Assembly (NCBI GenBank): GCA_900545585.1
Contig: UQZR01000030.1
Span: forward strand, 1 to 24,555
Source: an uncultured Eubacteriales bacterium
GTDB taxonomy: Bacteria > Bacillota > Clostridia > Oscillospirales > Oscillospiraceae
Length of the DNA stretch: 24,555 nt
Direction of reading: 5' to 3'
Below are positions 16,563-24,543 of the stretch, in pieces. The translations under genes were made by a program, and so were the position numbers. The stretch's first letter is position 1. Each line of letters starts with the position of its first letter. The notes below the pieces were generated by a model. It was not told where the DNA came from. It made no database searches and was given only the letters and a program-made list of their open reading frames with translations.

Positions 16563-17429
16563 TTGGAACCGATCTTACAAATAGAGCATCTGACTCACAC
16601 CTACTCGGCGGGCACGCCCTTTCAGCGCAGCGCCGTGGATGACATGAACCTGTCCATGATGGACGGTGAATTTCTGGGCATTATCGGCCATACCGGCTCC
16701 GGTAAGTCCACCCTGATCCAGCATCTCAACGGCCTGCTGAAGCCCACCTCCGGCCGTATCCTGCTGCAGGGGAGGGATATTTGGGCCGACCCCAAAAAGA
16801 TACGGGACGTGCGGTTCCAGGTGGGACTGGTGTTCCAGTATCCGGAGTACCAGCTTTTTGAGGAAACTGTGTATAAGGACATTGCCTTTGGCCCTAAAAA
16901 TATGGGCTTGGACGAGGCGGACATCGACCGCCGCGTTCGCGATGCCGCCGCCTTCGTGGGCCTGACGGAGGCCATGCTGGACAAGTCACCCTTCGAGCTG
17001 TCCGGCGGACAGAAGCGCCGCGTGGCCATCGCCGGCGTTATCGCCATGGAACCCAAGGTGCTGGTGCTGGACGAGCCCACGGCGGGTCTGGATCCCCGTG
17101 GCCGCGATGATATTCTGGCCCGCATTCAGGACTATCATCGGGCGAAAAACGCCTCTGTGGTGCTGGTGAGCCACAGCATGGAGGAGATCGCCCGCAATGT
17201 GGACCGCATCGTGGTCCTGTCGGACAGCCATGTGTTCATGGAGGGCACGCCCCGTCAGGTGTTCGCCCGCGCCGATGAGCTGGATCAGGTGGGCCTGGAC
17301 ATCCCCCAGGTGACCAAGGTGGCGCTGGCACTGCGCCGCCGCGGCCTGCCGGTGGACACGGCAGTCTATACCGTGGAGGCGCTGCGCGATGCGCTGCTCC
17401 GGAAGGAAGGAGACGCTGACGCATGCTGA
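16563..17429 (+). CDS. ecfA2: ECF transporter ATPase subunit EcfA2 (TTG start)
   Basis: A 288-residue ABC ATPase pairing with EcfA1. Motifs are GHTGSGKST, QYPEYQLFEETVYKDIAFGPKN (the QYPE Q-loop marks EcfA2), LSGGQKRR, VLDEPTAGLDP and VSHSM. The start is read as TTG 16563 (LEPILQIEHLTH...), 2 nt after the ecfA1 stop, with a GGAAGGGA site at about 16548-16555; there is no ATG in the right place, and the frame extending back to 16512 would overlap ecfA1 by 49 nt. The stop overlaps the ecfT start (ATGCTGA), so translation is coupled. Confidence 0.93.
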   Translation: MEPILQIEHLTHTYSAGTPFQRSAVDDMNLSMMDGEFLGIIGHTGSGKSTLIQHLNGLLKPTSGRILLQGRDIWADPKKIRDVRFQVGLVFQYPEYQLFEETVYKDIAFGPKNMGLDEADIDRRVRDAAAFVGLTEAMLDKSPFELSGGQKRRVAIAGVIAMEPKVLVLDEPTAGLDPRGRDDILARIQDYHRAKNASVVLVSHSMEEIARNVDRIVVLSDSHVFMEGTPRQVFARADELDQVGLDIPQVTKVALALRRRGLPVDTAVYTVEALRDALLRKEGDADAC

Positions 17430-18229
17430 AGGATATTACACTGGGCCAGTTTTTCCCGGGGAATACCCCCATCCATCGTCTGGACCCCCGCACCAAGCTG
17501 CTGTGCGTCATTCTGTACATCGTGGCGCTGTTCAACGCCAAGGGCCCGCTGACCTACGGCATCATGATCGTGGTGCTGGCGGTCTGCATCCTGCTGTCCA
17601 AGGTGGAGTGGAAGGCTCTGACCCGCGGCCTGAAGCCGGTGTACATCATCGTGGCGTTCACCGCCATCATGAACATGTTTTTCACCACCGGTACGCCGGT
17701 GGCGGACGTGTGGCTGCTGCGCCACATCACCTGGCAGGGTATTATCTCCGCCGTTCAGATGGTGCTGCGCATCGTGATGCTCATTATGGGCACGTTCCTC
17801 ATGACCTATACCACCAGCCCCATCGCCCTCACCGACGGACTGGAGAGCCTGCTGGCCCCCCTGAAGAAGCTGCGCTTTCCGGTGCACGAGCTGGCCATGA
17901 TGATGTCCATCGCCCTGCGGTTCATCCCCACGCTCATTGAGGAGACGGATAAGATCATGTCCGCCCAGAAGGCCCGCGGCGCGGACTTTGAGACGGGCAA
18001 TGTGTTCCAGCGAGCCAAGGCGCTGGTGCCCATTCTGGTGCCGCTGTTCATCAGTGCGTTCCGCCGCGCCGATGAGCTGGCCACCGCCATGGAGTGCCGC
18101 TGCTATCACGGCGGCGAGGGCCGCACGGCCCTGCGCGTCCTGCGCTACCAAACGGCGGACTGGCTGAGTCTGACGGCGTTCGTGGCACTGACCGCCGGTG
18201 TTATCGTTCTGAAAAAATTCGGCTTCTGA
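17423..18229 (+). CDS. ecfT: ECF transporter transmembrane subunit EcfT
   Basis: A 268-residue membrane protein with about five to six helices and the EcfT coupling segments. LDPRTKLL at the start and AQKARGADF (first Ala-Arg-Gly motif) are visible; the second motif reads AFRRADELATAMECRCY instead of ARG-containing EARGY, a variation found in many Firmicutes EcfT proteins. These motifs contact the two ATPases and transmit movement to the S component. Its ATG overlaps the ecfA2 stop by 7 nt. truA follows after 16 nt, as commonly seen in Firmicutes (ecfA1-ecfA2-ecfT-truA). Confidence 0.95.
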   Translation: MLKDITLGQFFPGNTPIHRLDPRTKLLCVILYIVALFNAKGPLTYGIMIVVLAVCILLSKVEWKALTRGLKPVYIIVAFTAIMNMFFTTGTPVADVWLLRHITWQGIISAVQMVLRIVMLIMGTFLMTYTTSPIALTDGLESLLAPLKKLRFPVHELAMMMSIALRFIPTLIEETDKIMSAQKARGADFETGNVFQRAKALVPILVPLFISAFRRADELATAMECRCYHGGEGRTALRVLRYQTADWLSLTAFVALTAGVIVLKKFGF

Positions 18230-18245
18230 GAAAGGAGGCGGCGCG

Positions 18246-19001
18246 GTGCGCAACATCGCCCTTATCTTAATGTATAACGGCGCCGCCTATCACGGCTGGC
18301 AGGTGCAGAAAACGGAGATCTCCGTGGCACAGACGCTGGAGCGGGGCCTGAGCATGGTCTGCGGCGAACCGGTGAAGGTCACCGGCTGCGGCCGCACCGA
18401 TGCCGGTGTCCATGCCGAGCACTACGTGGCCAATTTCCACACCAATTCCCGGATTCCCGTGGACCGCCTGCCCTTCGCCGCCAATACCCATATCCCTGAG
18501 GACATCGTGGTGAAGGCGGCCTACGAGGTGGCGGAGGATTTCAACGCCATCGGCTCCTGCATCAAAAAGGAGTACACCTACCGCATCTATAACTCCCGCA
18601 TCAAGAACCCGTTCTACGTGGATCGGGCCTATTTCTATCCCAAACGGCTGAATGAGGCGGTGATGGACCGCGCTGCCCGCATGTTTGAGGGTACCCACGA
18701 CTTCGCCGCCGTGCGCAGCGTGGGTACCAACGTCCGCAGCACGGTGCGCACCATCCACTACTGCCGCGTCACCCGCAGCGGTGAGCTGCTGGAGCTGAAG
18801 GTCTGCGCCGACGGTTTTTTGTATAATATGGTACGTGCCATTACGGGCACGGTGCTGTATGCGGCGGAGGGCAAGCTGACGCCGGAGGACATCCCTGTCA
18901 TCCTGGACTCCGGCAACCGCACGCTGGCAGGTCCCACGGCGCCTCCCGGCGGACTGTATCTCACCCGCGTATGGTATGAGGACGAACGACTCAATGGATA
19001 A
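18246..19001 (+). CDS. truA: tRNA pseudouridine synthase A (GTG start)
   Basis: A 251-residue pseudouridine synthase that modifies U38-40 in the anticodon arm of many tRNAs. The catalytic aspartate lies in CGRTDAGVHA (D52), and the N-terminal LILMYNGAAYHGWQVQ and the C-terminal FLYNMVRAITGTVL (KVCADGFLYNMVR) blocks are typical. The start is GTG 18246, preceded by AAAGGAGG. The last codons overlap the start of the DUF5711 gene by 8 nt. Members of this family are close to 245-270 aa, so the length fits. Confidence 0.96.
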   Translation: MRNIALILMYNGAAYHGWQVQKTEISVAQTLERGLSMVCGEPVKVTGCGRTDAGVHAEHYVANFHTNSRIPVDRLPFAANTHIPEDIVVKAAYEVAEDFNAIGSCIKKEYTYRIYNSRIKNPFYVDRAYFYPKRLNEAVMDRAARMFEGTHDFAAVRSVGTNVRSTVRTIHYCRVTRSGELLELKVCADGFLYNMVRAITGTVLYAAEGKLTPEDIPVILDSGNRTLAGPTAPPGGLYLTRVWYEDERLNG

Positions 19002-20184
19002 GAGAGAGCAAATGACCTTCACCGGCGGCAACCCTCAGGAGGAACCGCCCCGCCGCGTGGCGAAGAAAAGTAAAAAACGCTTCCTCTGGCTGGCGCTGGT
19101 GACGCTGCTGGCGCTGATCGCTGTGGTACTGTCAGTGCTGTACGACCGCGGGGAGTTCGACGGCCTGCGCCGCCGCCTGCTGTACACCAAGGCCCAGAAG
19201 GACGAGAACGGCTGCGCCCAGCTGTACCGTTACGCCAGCGACCAGTCCGGCAGCTTCGCCTCGCTGGACGGCAGCCTTGTCTCCGTATCCATGCACCAGG
19301 TATCGGTGCTGGACGAAACGGGCAAGACCGTCTACGAGCAGACGGTGAAGTTTCAATCCCCCGCGCTGGTGCGCGGCGCCTCCCGCGCCGCCGCCTATGA
19401 CGTGGGCGGCACCTCGGTCTATGTCCTGACTGCCAAGGGCCTGGCCTGCCAGGTAGACACCTCCGGCGAGATACTGGCCGTGGCCCTCAACAGGGACGGC
19501 TACCTCACGGTTACCAGCAACGAAAGCGGCTGCAAGGCCGCGGTGCGGGTCTATGACGCCTCCGGCCAGCCGGTGTTCGCCTACCGCTCGGCGGATCGGT
19601 TCATTATGACCGCCGCCCTGTCCGACGACAGCCGCACCCTGGCCGCCGTCACCATGGGGCAGAGCAGCGGCGTCTTTACCAGCTACGTGGTGTTCTACCG
19701 CATCAACAGCGAGTCGGCCCTGACCACCACTGCTCTCACCGGAAGCCTGATCTACGACCTGATCCCCATGGGCAGCCGGTTCTGCGCCGTGATGGAGGAG
19801 CAGCTCTGCTTCCTGGACGACAGCGGGGAGGTTCGCGCCGCGTACAGCTGCGGCAGCGACTATCTGCGCCGCGTGGACTGCGGCGACGGTTACGCCGCGC
19901 TGCTGCTGGGCCGCTATCGCAACGGCACCCAGCACCGCCTTGTTACCGTGGACAGCGATGGGCAGGTCATGGCCTCGCTGGACGTGGATGGCGAGGTGCT
20001 GAGCATGTCCGCCGCGGGCCGCTACATCGCGGTGCTGTTCAGCGACCGCATGGTCATCTACGACAAGACGCTGGCAGAGTGCGCCCGACTGGACGCCGTC
20101 AGCGAGGCGCGCCAGGTGCTGATGCGCGCCGATGGTTCCGCCGTGCTGGCCGGCTCCACCGCCGCCAGCCTGTATCTGCCGTAA
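18994..20184 (+). CDS. DUF5711 family membrane-anchored protein
   Basis: A 396-residue protein with a short basic cytoplasmic N-terminus (RRVAKKSKKR), one membrane helix (about 30-50) and a long extracytoplasmic part composed of repeated short beta strands (VYVLTAKGLACQVD, ILAVALNRDGYLTV, RFIMTAALSDDSRTLAAVTMG, YAALLLGRYRN), giving the look of a WD40/PQQ-like beta-propeller. The family is DUF5711, unknown function; a sensor or scaffold role at the cell surface is inferred. Start ATG 18994 overlaps truA by 8 nt; ATG 18976 and ATG 19012 are in frame and cannot be excluded because the ribosome site is weak. cvpA follows 15 nt later. Confidence 0.75.
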   Translation: MDKREQMTFTGGNPQEEPPRRVAKKSKKRFLWLALVTLLALIAVVLSVLYDRGEFDGLRRRLLYTKAQKDENGCAQLYRYASDQSGSFASLDGSLVSVSMHQVSVLDETGKTVYEQTVKFQSPALVRGASRAAAYDVGGTSVYVLTAKGLACQVDTSGEILAVALNRDGYLTVTSNESGCKAAVRVYDASGQPVFAYRSADRFIMTAALSDDSRTLAAVTMGQSSGVFTSYVVFYRINSESALTTTALTGSLIYDLIPMGSRFCAVMEEQLCFLDDSGEVRAAYSCGSDYLRRVDCGDGYAALLLGRYRNGTQHRLVTVDSDGQVMASLDVDGEVLSMSAAGRYIAVLFSDRMVIYDKTLAECARLDAVSEARQVLMRADGSAVLAGSTAASLYLP

Positions 20185-20199
20185 CGGCAAAGGAGAGCT

Positions 20200-20862
20200 A
20201 TGGCTATTTTTGTGGATATTTTTATGGCAGCCTGCCTGCTGCTGGCACTGGTGCTGGGCGTGCGGCAGGGCTTCCTGCAGAGCCTTGCACGGGTGGCCAT
20301 CATCATCGTGGCCCTGTTGGGCGCGGCGTGGCTGGCCGAGCATCTGGCCGATCCTGCCGCCAAATGGCTGGAGCCCATGCTGACGGAGAAGATCCAGCAG
20401 CAGATGGACGGACAGGCCGCTGCCGCAGACGACCCCAGTCTGGCCGCCGCCGGACTTTTGGAGACGTTCGGCTTCTCCGGCGAGGCCCTGGACAAACTGG
20501 TAGAGAGCGCCACCGAAAAAGCCCAGGAGGTGGGGCAGACGCTGCTGTCCGCCGTGGTGTCCACGGTACTGCGCTCCGTGGCCTACGCCGTGGTCTATCT
20601 GGTGTCGTTCCTGCTGCTGCTCCTCCTGCTGCGGTTGCTGCTGGCGCCGCTGCACCTCTTTACAAAACTGCCCGTGGTCCACGGCATCAACGCCGTGATG
20701 GGCGGCGCACTGGGATTGGTGAAAGGCGCGCTGCTGCTGTTTTTCGCCGTCTGGCTGCTGCGCCGTCTCCAGATCTGGATCACGCCGGAGCTTATCAGCC
20801 AGACCTACATCCTCCGCTTTTTTGCGGAGCACAGCCCCATGGAGCTGATCACATCCCTTTGA
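20200..20862 (+). CDS. CvpA family membrane protein
   Basis: A 220-residue protein with helices near residues 5-20, 25-45, 125-150 and 165-190 and the CvpA-type N-terminus MAIFVDIFMAACLLLALVLGVRQGF. The characteristic RQGFLQSLARVA motif (G-x-x-R-G segment) follows the first helix. CvpA proteins are linked to colicin V production or membrane stress and purine-related regulons in E. coli; in Firmicutes the role is unclear. Start ATG 20200 follows AAAGGAGA. Between this gene and the Clp gene lie 79 nt that contain no clear promoter or terminator, so the transcript probably continues. Confidence 0.85.
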   Translation: MAIFVDIFMAACLLLALVLGVRQGFLQSLARVAIIIVALLGAAWLAEHLADPAAKWLEPMLTEKIQQQMDGQAAAADDPSLAAAGLLETFGFSGEALDKLVESATEKAQEVGQTLLSAVVSTVLRSVAYAVVYLVSFLLLLLLLRLLLAPLHLFTKLPVVHGINAVMGGALGLVKGALLLFFAVWLLRRLQIWITPELISQTYILRFFAEHSPMELITSL

Positions 20863-20941
20863 TGACCCTGCCGCCGGTGCGTTTGCCCGCGCCGCAGAGC
20901 GGCAATACTCATATCACCCCAACGGATAATGGAGGAATACC

Positions 20942-23284
20942 ATGCAGCCTACACTTTGTTCCCGATGCAAGAAAAACGTGGCCGTCGTGTTCATCTCCCG
21001 TATGAACGAGAAGAACGAGATGGTCAATGAGGGCCTGTGCCTGAAATGTGCCGCCCAGCTGGGCCTGCCCCAGGTGGAGGAGATGATGAAGCGCATGGGC
21101 ATCACGCCGGAGGACCTGGAAAACATCAACAGTGAGATGATGCAGGCATTCGGCGGCGCGGAGGAGATGAGCGACCTGCCGGAGGACGGCGGCGAGGACG
21201 ATGAGGAGAGCGGCAAGACCGCCACATTCCCGTTCCTGAACCGCCTGTTCAGCAACAGCAGCAACCCGCCTGCCGAGCAGCCCCGCGACAACGCCGGGGC
21301 CGGTCAGCAGCAGCCTGCCGGCCGCAAAAAGGACCAGAAGCGCAAGTTTCTGGACAATTACTGCATCAACCTGAGCCAGCGTGCCCGTGACGGCAAGCTG
21401 GACGCCGTCATTGGCCGCGAACAGGAGATCGAGCGGGTCGTTCAGATTTTGAACCGCCGACAGAAGAACAACCCCTGCCTCATCGGTGAGCCGGGCGTGG
21501 GCAAGACCGCCATTGCCGAGGGACTGGCCCAGCGCATCGTCTCCGGCGATGTGCCTTTCAAGCTGCGCCAGAAGGAGGTCTATCTGCTGGACCTTACGGC
21601 ACTGGTGGCAGGTACCCAGTTCCGCGGTCAGTTTGAAAGCCGCATGAAGGGGCTGATCGAGGAGATCCGCAAGGCGGGCAACATCATCCTCGTTATCGAC
21701 GAGGTCCACAACATCGTGGGCGCCGGCGACGCCGAGGGCAGCATGAACGCCGCCAACATCCTGAAGCCCGCCCTGAGCCGCGGCGAAATTCAGGTCATCG
21801 GTGCCACCACCTTCAACGAGTACCGCAAGCACATCGAAAAGGATACCGCGCTGGAGCGCCGCTTCCAGCCTGTCACCGTGAATGAGCCGAATATCGAGGA
21901 CACGCTGAAGATTTTGCAGGGTATCGCTCATTACTACGAGCAGTTCCACGGCGTGGCCATCCCTCAGGGGGTGCTGCGCCAGGCGGTACTGCTGTCGGAG
22001 CGGTATATTACCGACCGCTACCTGCCGGACAAGGCCATTGACCTCATCGACGAGGCATGCTCCGATAAGAATCTCCACGACCCGGACATCAACCGCCGCA
22101 TGGAACTGGAGCGCGAGCTGGAGAACCTCACCTTTGAACGGGAAAACCTCATGTCCGCTCAGCCTGCCGATGGGCAGGAGTTTACCCAGGACGAGCTGGA
22201 TCACCGATACGAGCGCATCGCCGAGCTGCGCAGCCAGGAGCTGCGTGTCACCGATGAGCTCAACGCCATCCGCGCCAAGGGTACGCCCCAGCTGACCATG
22301 GACAACATCGCCCGCGTCATCGAGATGTGGACGAAGATACCGGCCAGCAAGATCAAGGAGGAAGAGTTCAAGCGTCTGGCGGAGCTGGATCAGCGGCTGC
22401 GTGCCCATGTGGTGGGGCAGGACGAGGCCATTGCCGCCGTGTCCGCCGCCATCCGCCGCAACCGTGTGGGCATCTCGCCCAAGCACAAGCCAGTGAGCTT
22501 TATCTTCGTGGGACCCACCGGCGTGGGTAAGACGGAGCTGGTGAAGCAGCTGGCGGACGACCTGTTCAACGCGCCGGAGTCCCTGATCCGGCTGGATATG
22601 TCCGAGTTTATGGAGAAGCACTCCGTCTCCCGCATCGTGGGATCGCCCCCGGGCTATGTGGGCTATGACGAGGCGGGCCAGCTGACGGAGAAGATCCGCC
22701 GCAAGCCTTACTCCGTGGTGCTGTTCGATGAGATCGAGAAGGCACACCCCGACGTGCTTAATGTCCTGCTGCAGATCCTGGACGACGGCCAGATCACCGA
22801 CGCCCACGGCCGTAAGGTGAACTTCGAAAATACGATCATCGTCATGACCAGCAACGCCGGTTCCGACACCAAGTCCGCCGGTGCGGTGGGCTTCGGCGGC
22901 AGCGCCGATGACCAGGGGAAGGAGCGCACGATGAAGGCACTGCGGGACTTCCTGCGCCCCGAGTTCCTGAACCGCGTGGACGAGATCATCTGTTTCAACC
23001 ACCTGTCCAAGGAGAATTTCGCCGGTATCGCCCGCATCATGCTGGAGGAGCTGCGCAAGTCCCTGAGCGACAAGGGCTATACCTTCCACTACGACGATGC
23101 GCTGGTGGACTACCTGGTGGAGAAGTCCTACTCCATGACCTATGGCGCCCGCAACCTGCGCCGCCTGATCCAGAAGGAGCTGGAGGACCCCATGGCTGCC
23201 CGTATCATCGACAGCTTTGAGAATCCCATCACCCAGATCAGCGCTACCGCTGCCGATGGCGCGGTGCAGCTGTATACGCTGTGA
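20942..23284 (+). CDS. Clp unfoldase with N-terminal zinc finger (ClpE-like)
   Basis: A 780-residue two-ring AAA+ unfoldase. The usual Clp N-domain is replaced by a zinc-finger module (C6-x2-C9 ... C33-x2-C36), an acidic linker (EDDEESGK) and a Q/P/N-rich linker. AAA1 has Walker A GEPGVGKT (G182-T189) and VIDEVHNIV; a middle coiled coil (about 395-440) follows; AAA2 has GPTGVGKTEL (G524) and LFDEIEKAHPD, and GAVGFGGS could be a ClpP-docking loop (the [L/V]GF motif). Layout matches ClpE of Firmicutes (zinc finger, no N-domain). It should unfold proteins for ClpP in the cytoplasm. The ribosome site is GGAGG 9 nt before ATG 20942. I see no CtsR or CIRCE operator upstream, although ClpE elsewhere is CtsR controlled. 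Confidence 0.9.
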   Translation: MQPTLCSRCKKNVAVVFISRMNEKNEMVNEGLCLKCAAQLGLPQVEEMMKRMGITPEDLENINSEMMQAFGGAEEMSDLPEDGGEDDEESGKTATFPFLNRLFSNSSNPPAEQPRDNAGAGQQQPAGRKKDQKRKFLDNYCINLSQRARDGKLDAVIGREQEIERVVQILNRRQKNNPCLIGEPGVGKTAIAEGLAQRIVSGDVPFKLRQKEVYLLDLTALVAGTQFRGQFESRMKGLIEEIRKAGNIILVIDEVHNIVGAGDAEGSMNAANILKPALSRGEIQVIGATTFNEYRKHIEKDTALERRFQPVTVNEPNIEDTLKILQGIAHYYEQFHGVAIPQGVLRQAVLLSERYITDRYLPDKAIDLIDEACSDKNLHDPDINRRMELERELENLTFERENLMSAQPADGQEFTQDELDHRYERIAELRSQELRVTDELNAIRAKGTPQLTMDNIARVIEMWTKIPASKIKEEEFKRLAELDQRLRAHVVGQDEAIAAVSAAIRRNRVGISPKHKPVSFIFVGPTGVGKTELVKQLADDLFNAPESLIRLDMSEFMEKHSVSRIVGSPPGYVGYDEAGQLTEKIRRKPYSVVLFDEIEKAHPDVLNVLLQILDDGQITDAHGRKVNFENTIIVMTSNAGSDTKSAGAVGFGGSADDQGKERTMKALRDFLRPEFLNRVDEIICFNHLSKENFAGIARIMLEELRKSLSDKGYTFHYDDALVDYLVEKSYSMTYGARNLRRLIQKELEDPMAARIIDSFENPITQISATAADGAVQLYTL

Positions 23285-23293
23285 GGTGATACC

Positions 23294-23503
23294 ATGCTGT
23301 TTCGGAAAAATATCGATCCCCGCTGCGCCTACTGCGCCAAGGGCAGTCGTATCAACGACGAGCAGGTGGTCTGCGTCAAGCGCGGCGTGGTGCCCGCCTC
23401 CGACCACTGCGGCGCATTCAGCTACGATCCCCTGAAGCGGGTGCCGCCCCGTCCAATGAAGCTGGACGCCACACGGCTGACGGAGGACGATTTCAAGCTG
23501 TAA
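23294..23503 (+). CDS. Small Cys-rich protein of unknown function (69 aa)
   Basis: A 69-residue soluble protein with four cysteines in the pattern C11-x2-C14-x12-C27-x11-C39, then FSYDPLKRVPPRP. The spacing suggests a zinc- or iron-binding knuckle. The gene starts 9 nt after the clp stop with a GAGGTGAT site, so it is cotranscribed. I do not know a function; because it sits right behind a zinc-finger Clp unfoldase it might be an adaptor or a substrate tag, but this is only inference from context. Similar short proteins exist in Clostridia as I recall, which supports it being a real gene. Confidence 0.75.
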   Translation: MLFRKNIDPRCAYCAKGSRINDEQVVCVKRGVVPASDHCGAFSYDPLKRVPPRPMKLDATRLTEDDFKL

Positions 23504-23548
23504 CTACCTATATAAGTATAAAATAGAAAGCAGAGGGAGGGAATCATC
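23504..23548 (+). promoter_or_regulatory. AT-rich spacer before the ferredoxin gene
   Basis: tatataagtataaaat (around 23510-23524) is markedly AT rich against the GC-rich background and contains -10-like hexamers, but no good -35 is visible at the right distance. It may be a weak promoter for the next gene. Confidence 0.35.
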
Positions 23549-24376
23549 ATGCAGCCCCAAAAGGTATGGGCCGTGTATTTCAGCGGCACCGGCACTACGG
23601 AAAAGACGGTCCGGCGTATCGCGTCGAGCCTGGCCGCAGCGTTCTCCGCACCGCTGGAGGCGGTAGATTTCACGGCGCCCGCCGTGCGGAAGGAGGCGCT
23701 GACCTTCGGCCCCGACGATCTGGTGGTGCTGGGCACGCCCACCTATGCAGGCCGTGTGCCCAACGTCCTCCTGCCCTATCTCACGGAACAGATCCGCGGC
23801 GCCGCTACACCGGCGGTACCCGTGGTCCTGTTTGGCAACCGCGATTTCGATGATTCACTGATGGAACTGCGGAATATCATGACCGCCAACGGCTTTGTGC
23901 CGGTGGCGGCAGCCGCCTTTGTGGGGGAGCACAGCTTTTCCCGCACACTGGGGGCAGGCCGTCCTAACGCGGCAGATCTGGCGGAGATGGACGATTTTGC
24001 CCGTGCCGCGGCCCAGAAGATCGGCGGCCTTGCTGCGCTGCCTGCTGTGCCGGTAGCCGTGGCAGGGCAGGAGCCCATCCGGCCCTATTATACGCCCCGC
24101 GACCGCCACGGCGCGCCCATCAACATTCTGAAGGTCAAGCCCAAGACAGACATGGCTCTCTGCGGCGGCTGCGGCCTGTGCGCCGCCCGATGTCCCATGG
24201 GCAGCATCGATCCCGCCGATGTGTCGCAGGTCAAGGGGATCTGTATCAAGTGCTGCGCCTGTGTCAAAGGCTGTCCCTCTGGCGCCAAGTATTTTGATGA
24301 TGCGGGATATCTCTACCACCAGCACGAATTGGAAGAAATTTACGCCCGCCCTGCCCGGAATGCCCTGTTTTTATAA
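23549..24376 (+). CDS. EFR1-type flavodoxin-ferredoxin fusion
   Basis: A 275-residue cytoplasmic redox protein. The N-terminal flavodoxin-like domain carries YFSGTGTTEKTVRRI (FMN phosphate loop) and VLGTPTYAGRVPN, and the C-terminal part has two [4Fe-4S] clusters: C205-x2-C208-x2-C211-x3-C215-P and C232-x2-C235-x2-C238-x3-C242-P. This architecture is that of EFR1-family ferredoxins, common in gut Clostridia; the electron partners are not known. ATG 23549 follows GAGGGAGG. The gene is 45 nt downstream of the 69-aa gene, may have its own weak promoter, and is closed by a long hairpin. Confidence 0.92.
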   Translation: MQPQKVWAVYFSGTGTTEKTVRRIASSLAAAFSAPLEAVDFTAPAVRKEALTFGPDDLVVLGTPTYAGRVPNVLLPYLTEQIRGAATPAVPVVLFGNRDFDDSLMELRNIMTANGFVPVAAAAFVGEHSFSRTLGAGRPNAADLAEMDDFARAAAQKIGGLAALPAVPVAVAGQEPIRPYYTPRDRHGAPINILKVKPKTDMALCGGCGLCAARCPMGSIDPADVSQVKGICIKCCACVKGCPSGAKYFDDAGYLYHQHELEEIYARPARNALFL

Positions 24377-24439
24377 CTTCTTCATCATGAACTGCGGCGC
24401 CCCCACTTTGGAAGGGGAACCTCACCATCGGTACAGCAA

Positions 24440-24482
24440 AAACGGCGTCTGTCATAAGCTCTACTTATGACAGACGCCGTTT
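24440..24482. terminator. Terminator after the ferredoxin gene
   Basis: A perfect 19-bp stem (24440-24458 with 24464-24482), 5-nt loop. The T run on the right is short (ttt); an A run on the left would give a T run for minus-strand transcripts. Confidence 0.85.
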
Positions 24483-24514
24483 CATATGAACGGGAGGAAA
24501 AGTGAAAAAAGGGG

Positions 24515-24543
24515 TTGCAAAGTAGGGAGAGGTGTGGTAATCT
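24515..24543 (+). promoter_or_regulatory. Possible promoter at the right edge
   Basis: TTGCAA (24515-24520), 17-nt spacer, TAATCT (24538-24543). The -10 is poor. It would serve a gene beyond the window. I see no other feature in 24483-24555. Confidence 0.35.

Noticed and set aside
20909..23407. An 832-codon minus-strand reading frame opposite the Clp gene
   Set aside because: Same kind of shadow; the other strand encodes a textbook AAA+ protein with all motifs.
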